Below are positions 34,460 through 34,589 of a DNA stretch of 34,589 nucleotides, piece after piece. The notes below the pieces were generated by a model. That model saw only the letters and a program-made list of their open reading frames with translations. It was not told the origin of the DNA and did not search any database. Location of the stretch: the NCBI RefSeq assembly GCF_030538495.1, contig NZ_JAUNTW010000016.1, forward strand, positions 1 through 34,589, read 5' to 3'. The position numbers and the translations under genes are program-made. Position 1 is the first letter of the stretch. Each line of letters opens with the position of its first letter. This DNA comes from Paracoccus sp. (in: a-proteobacteria). GTDB lineage: Bacteria; Pseudomonadota; Alphaproteobacteria; Rhodobacterales; Rhodobacteraceae.

Positions 34460-34533
34460 CTGCTCGATAGGTTTCTTGCCTGTATGAAACCTGCCTCATG
34501 ACTTGCGCCCGCCTTGTGCGGGCGCTTTTTTTT
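34460..34533 (+). ncRNA. candidate small RNA (about 75 nt)
   Basis: Transcription from the promoter just upstream would begin near 34459-34461. The transcript would fold into a first hairpin (AGGTTTC 34469-34475 with GAAACCT 34486-34492, 10-nt loop), a short single-stranded linker (GCCTCATGACTT) and a terminator hairpin with eight T. No open reading frame of any size fits. This is the classic layout of a trans-acting bacterial small RNA. I do not recognise it as 6S, SRP RNA, tRNA or another named RNA. The exact 5' end is an estimate. Confidence 0.55.
34505..34533 (+). terminator. strong intrinsic terminator
   Basis: GCGCCCGC and GCGGGCGC form a perfect 8-bp GC stem with a CTTGT loop, directly followed by eight T. 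It reads on the plus strand, where no protein gene ends, so it most likely ends the candidate small RNA. Confidence 0.88.
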
Positions 34534-34589
34534 GCCCATGCTGCGATTGCAAAACCGCCCCCCTCCGGGGTGTGTTCACATTTTTGCAA

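Noticed and set aside
34460..34533. tRNA or other named structural RNA at the right edge
   Set aside because: No cloverleaf, T-loop or anticodon arm can be drawn, and no 6S or SRP consensus is present; a generic small RNA is the better call.

Overview
The window is high-GC DNA with dense, often overlapping genes (many ATGA, TAATG and TGATG start/stop overlaps). The content points to an alphaproteobacterium, most likely of the order Rhodobacterales (Roseobacter/Paracoccus/Ketogulonicigenium type). Supporting signs are an IscR-type Rrf2 regulator with a reduced cysteine set, ErpA, Dgt, an entericidin, a YejA peptide-binding protein and MocR/LysR/ROK regulators beside transport operons. The genus is an inference, not something the sequence proves.

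Left end (1-6.2 kb) is a decaying accessory zone. It holds relics of IS3-type transposases on both sides of a type-3 (archaeal/eukaryotic-like) prolyl-tRNA synthetase gene whose last ~47 codons are out of frame. A MocR (GntR/aminotransferase) regulator follows, and then a lactate-permease-family gene broken by two frameshifts and one in-frame TAG.

Centre-left (6.2-14.8 kb) is one functional unit. A LysR regulator is divergent from a seven-gene operon: dipeptide/oligopeptide ABC transporter (binding protein, two permeases, two ATPases), an N-formylglutamate-amidohydrolase-family enzyme and a succinylglutamate-desuccinylase/aspartoacylase-family enzyme. All genes after the binding protein are close-packed or overlap. 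The logic is uptake of a peptide-like N-acylated compound followed by deacylation. Two matching palindromes 22 bp apart in the divergent promoter are good LysR sites. A gap and a free-standing flavin amine oxidase follow (15.2-16.5 kb).

Centre (16.7-23.3 kb) is a second divergent unit. A ROK regulator faces a leftward operon made of a ferric/sugar-phosphate-type binding protein, an ABC ATPase, a fused double permease, a TIM-barrel sugar isomerase/epimerase and an inositol-monophosphatase-family phosphatase. Together these suggest import, isomerisation and dephosphorylation of a phosphorylated sugar or polyol. A perfect AT-rich palindrome lies between the two arms.

Right half (23.5-34.6 kb) starts with a 734-residue RTX protein, mostly glycine/aspartate calcium-binding nonapeptides. 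It continues with an IscR-like regulator, an alpha/beta hydrolase, a protein made of two tandem HD nucleotidase domains, a monohaem cytochrome c, Dgt, ErpA, exonuclease III, a cation-diffusion-facilitator and a leftward yejA - entericidin - CsbD-like operon coupled by TGATG overlaps. At the far right edge a well-formed sigma-70 promoter, a hairpin and a strong intrinsic terminator delimit an apparent small RNA gene of about 75 nt.

No CRISPR array, rRNA, tRNA or intact mobile element was seen.
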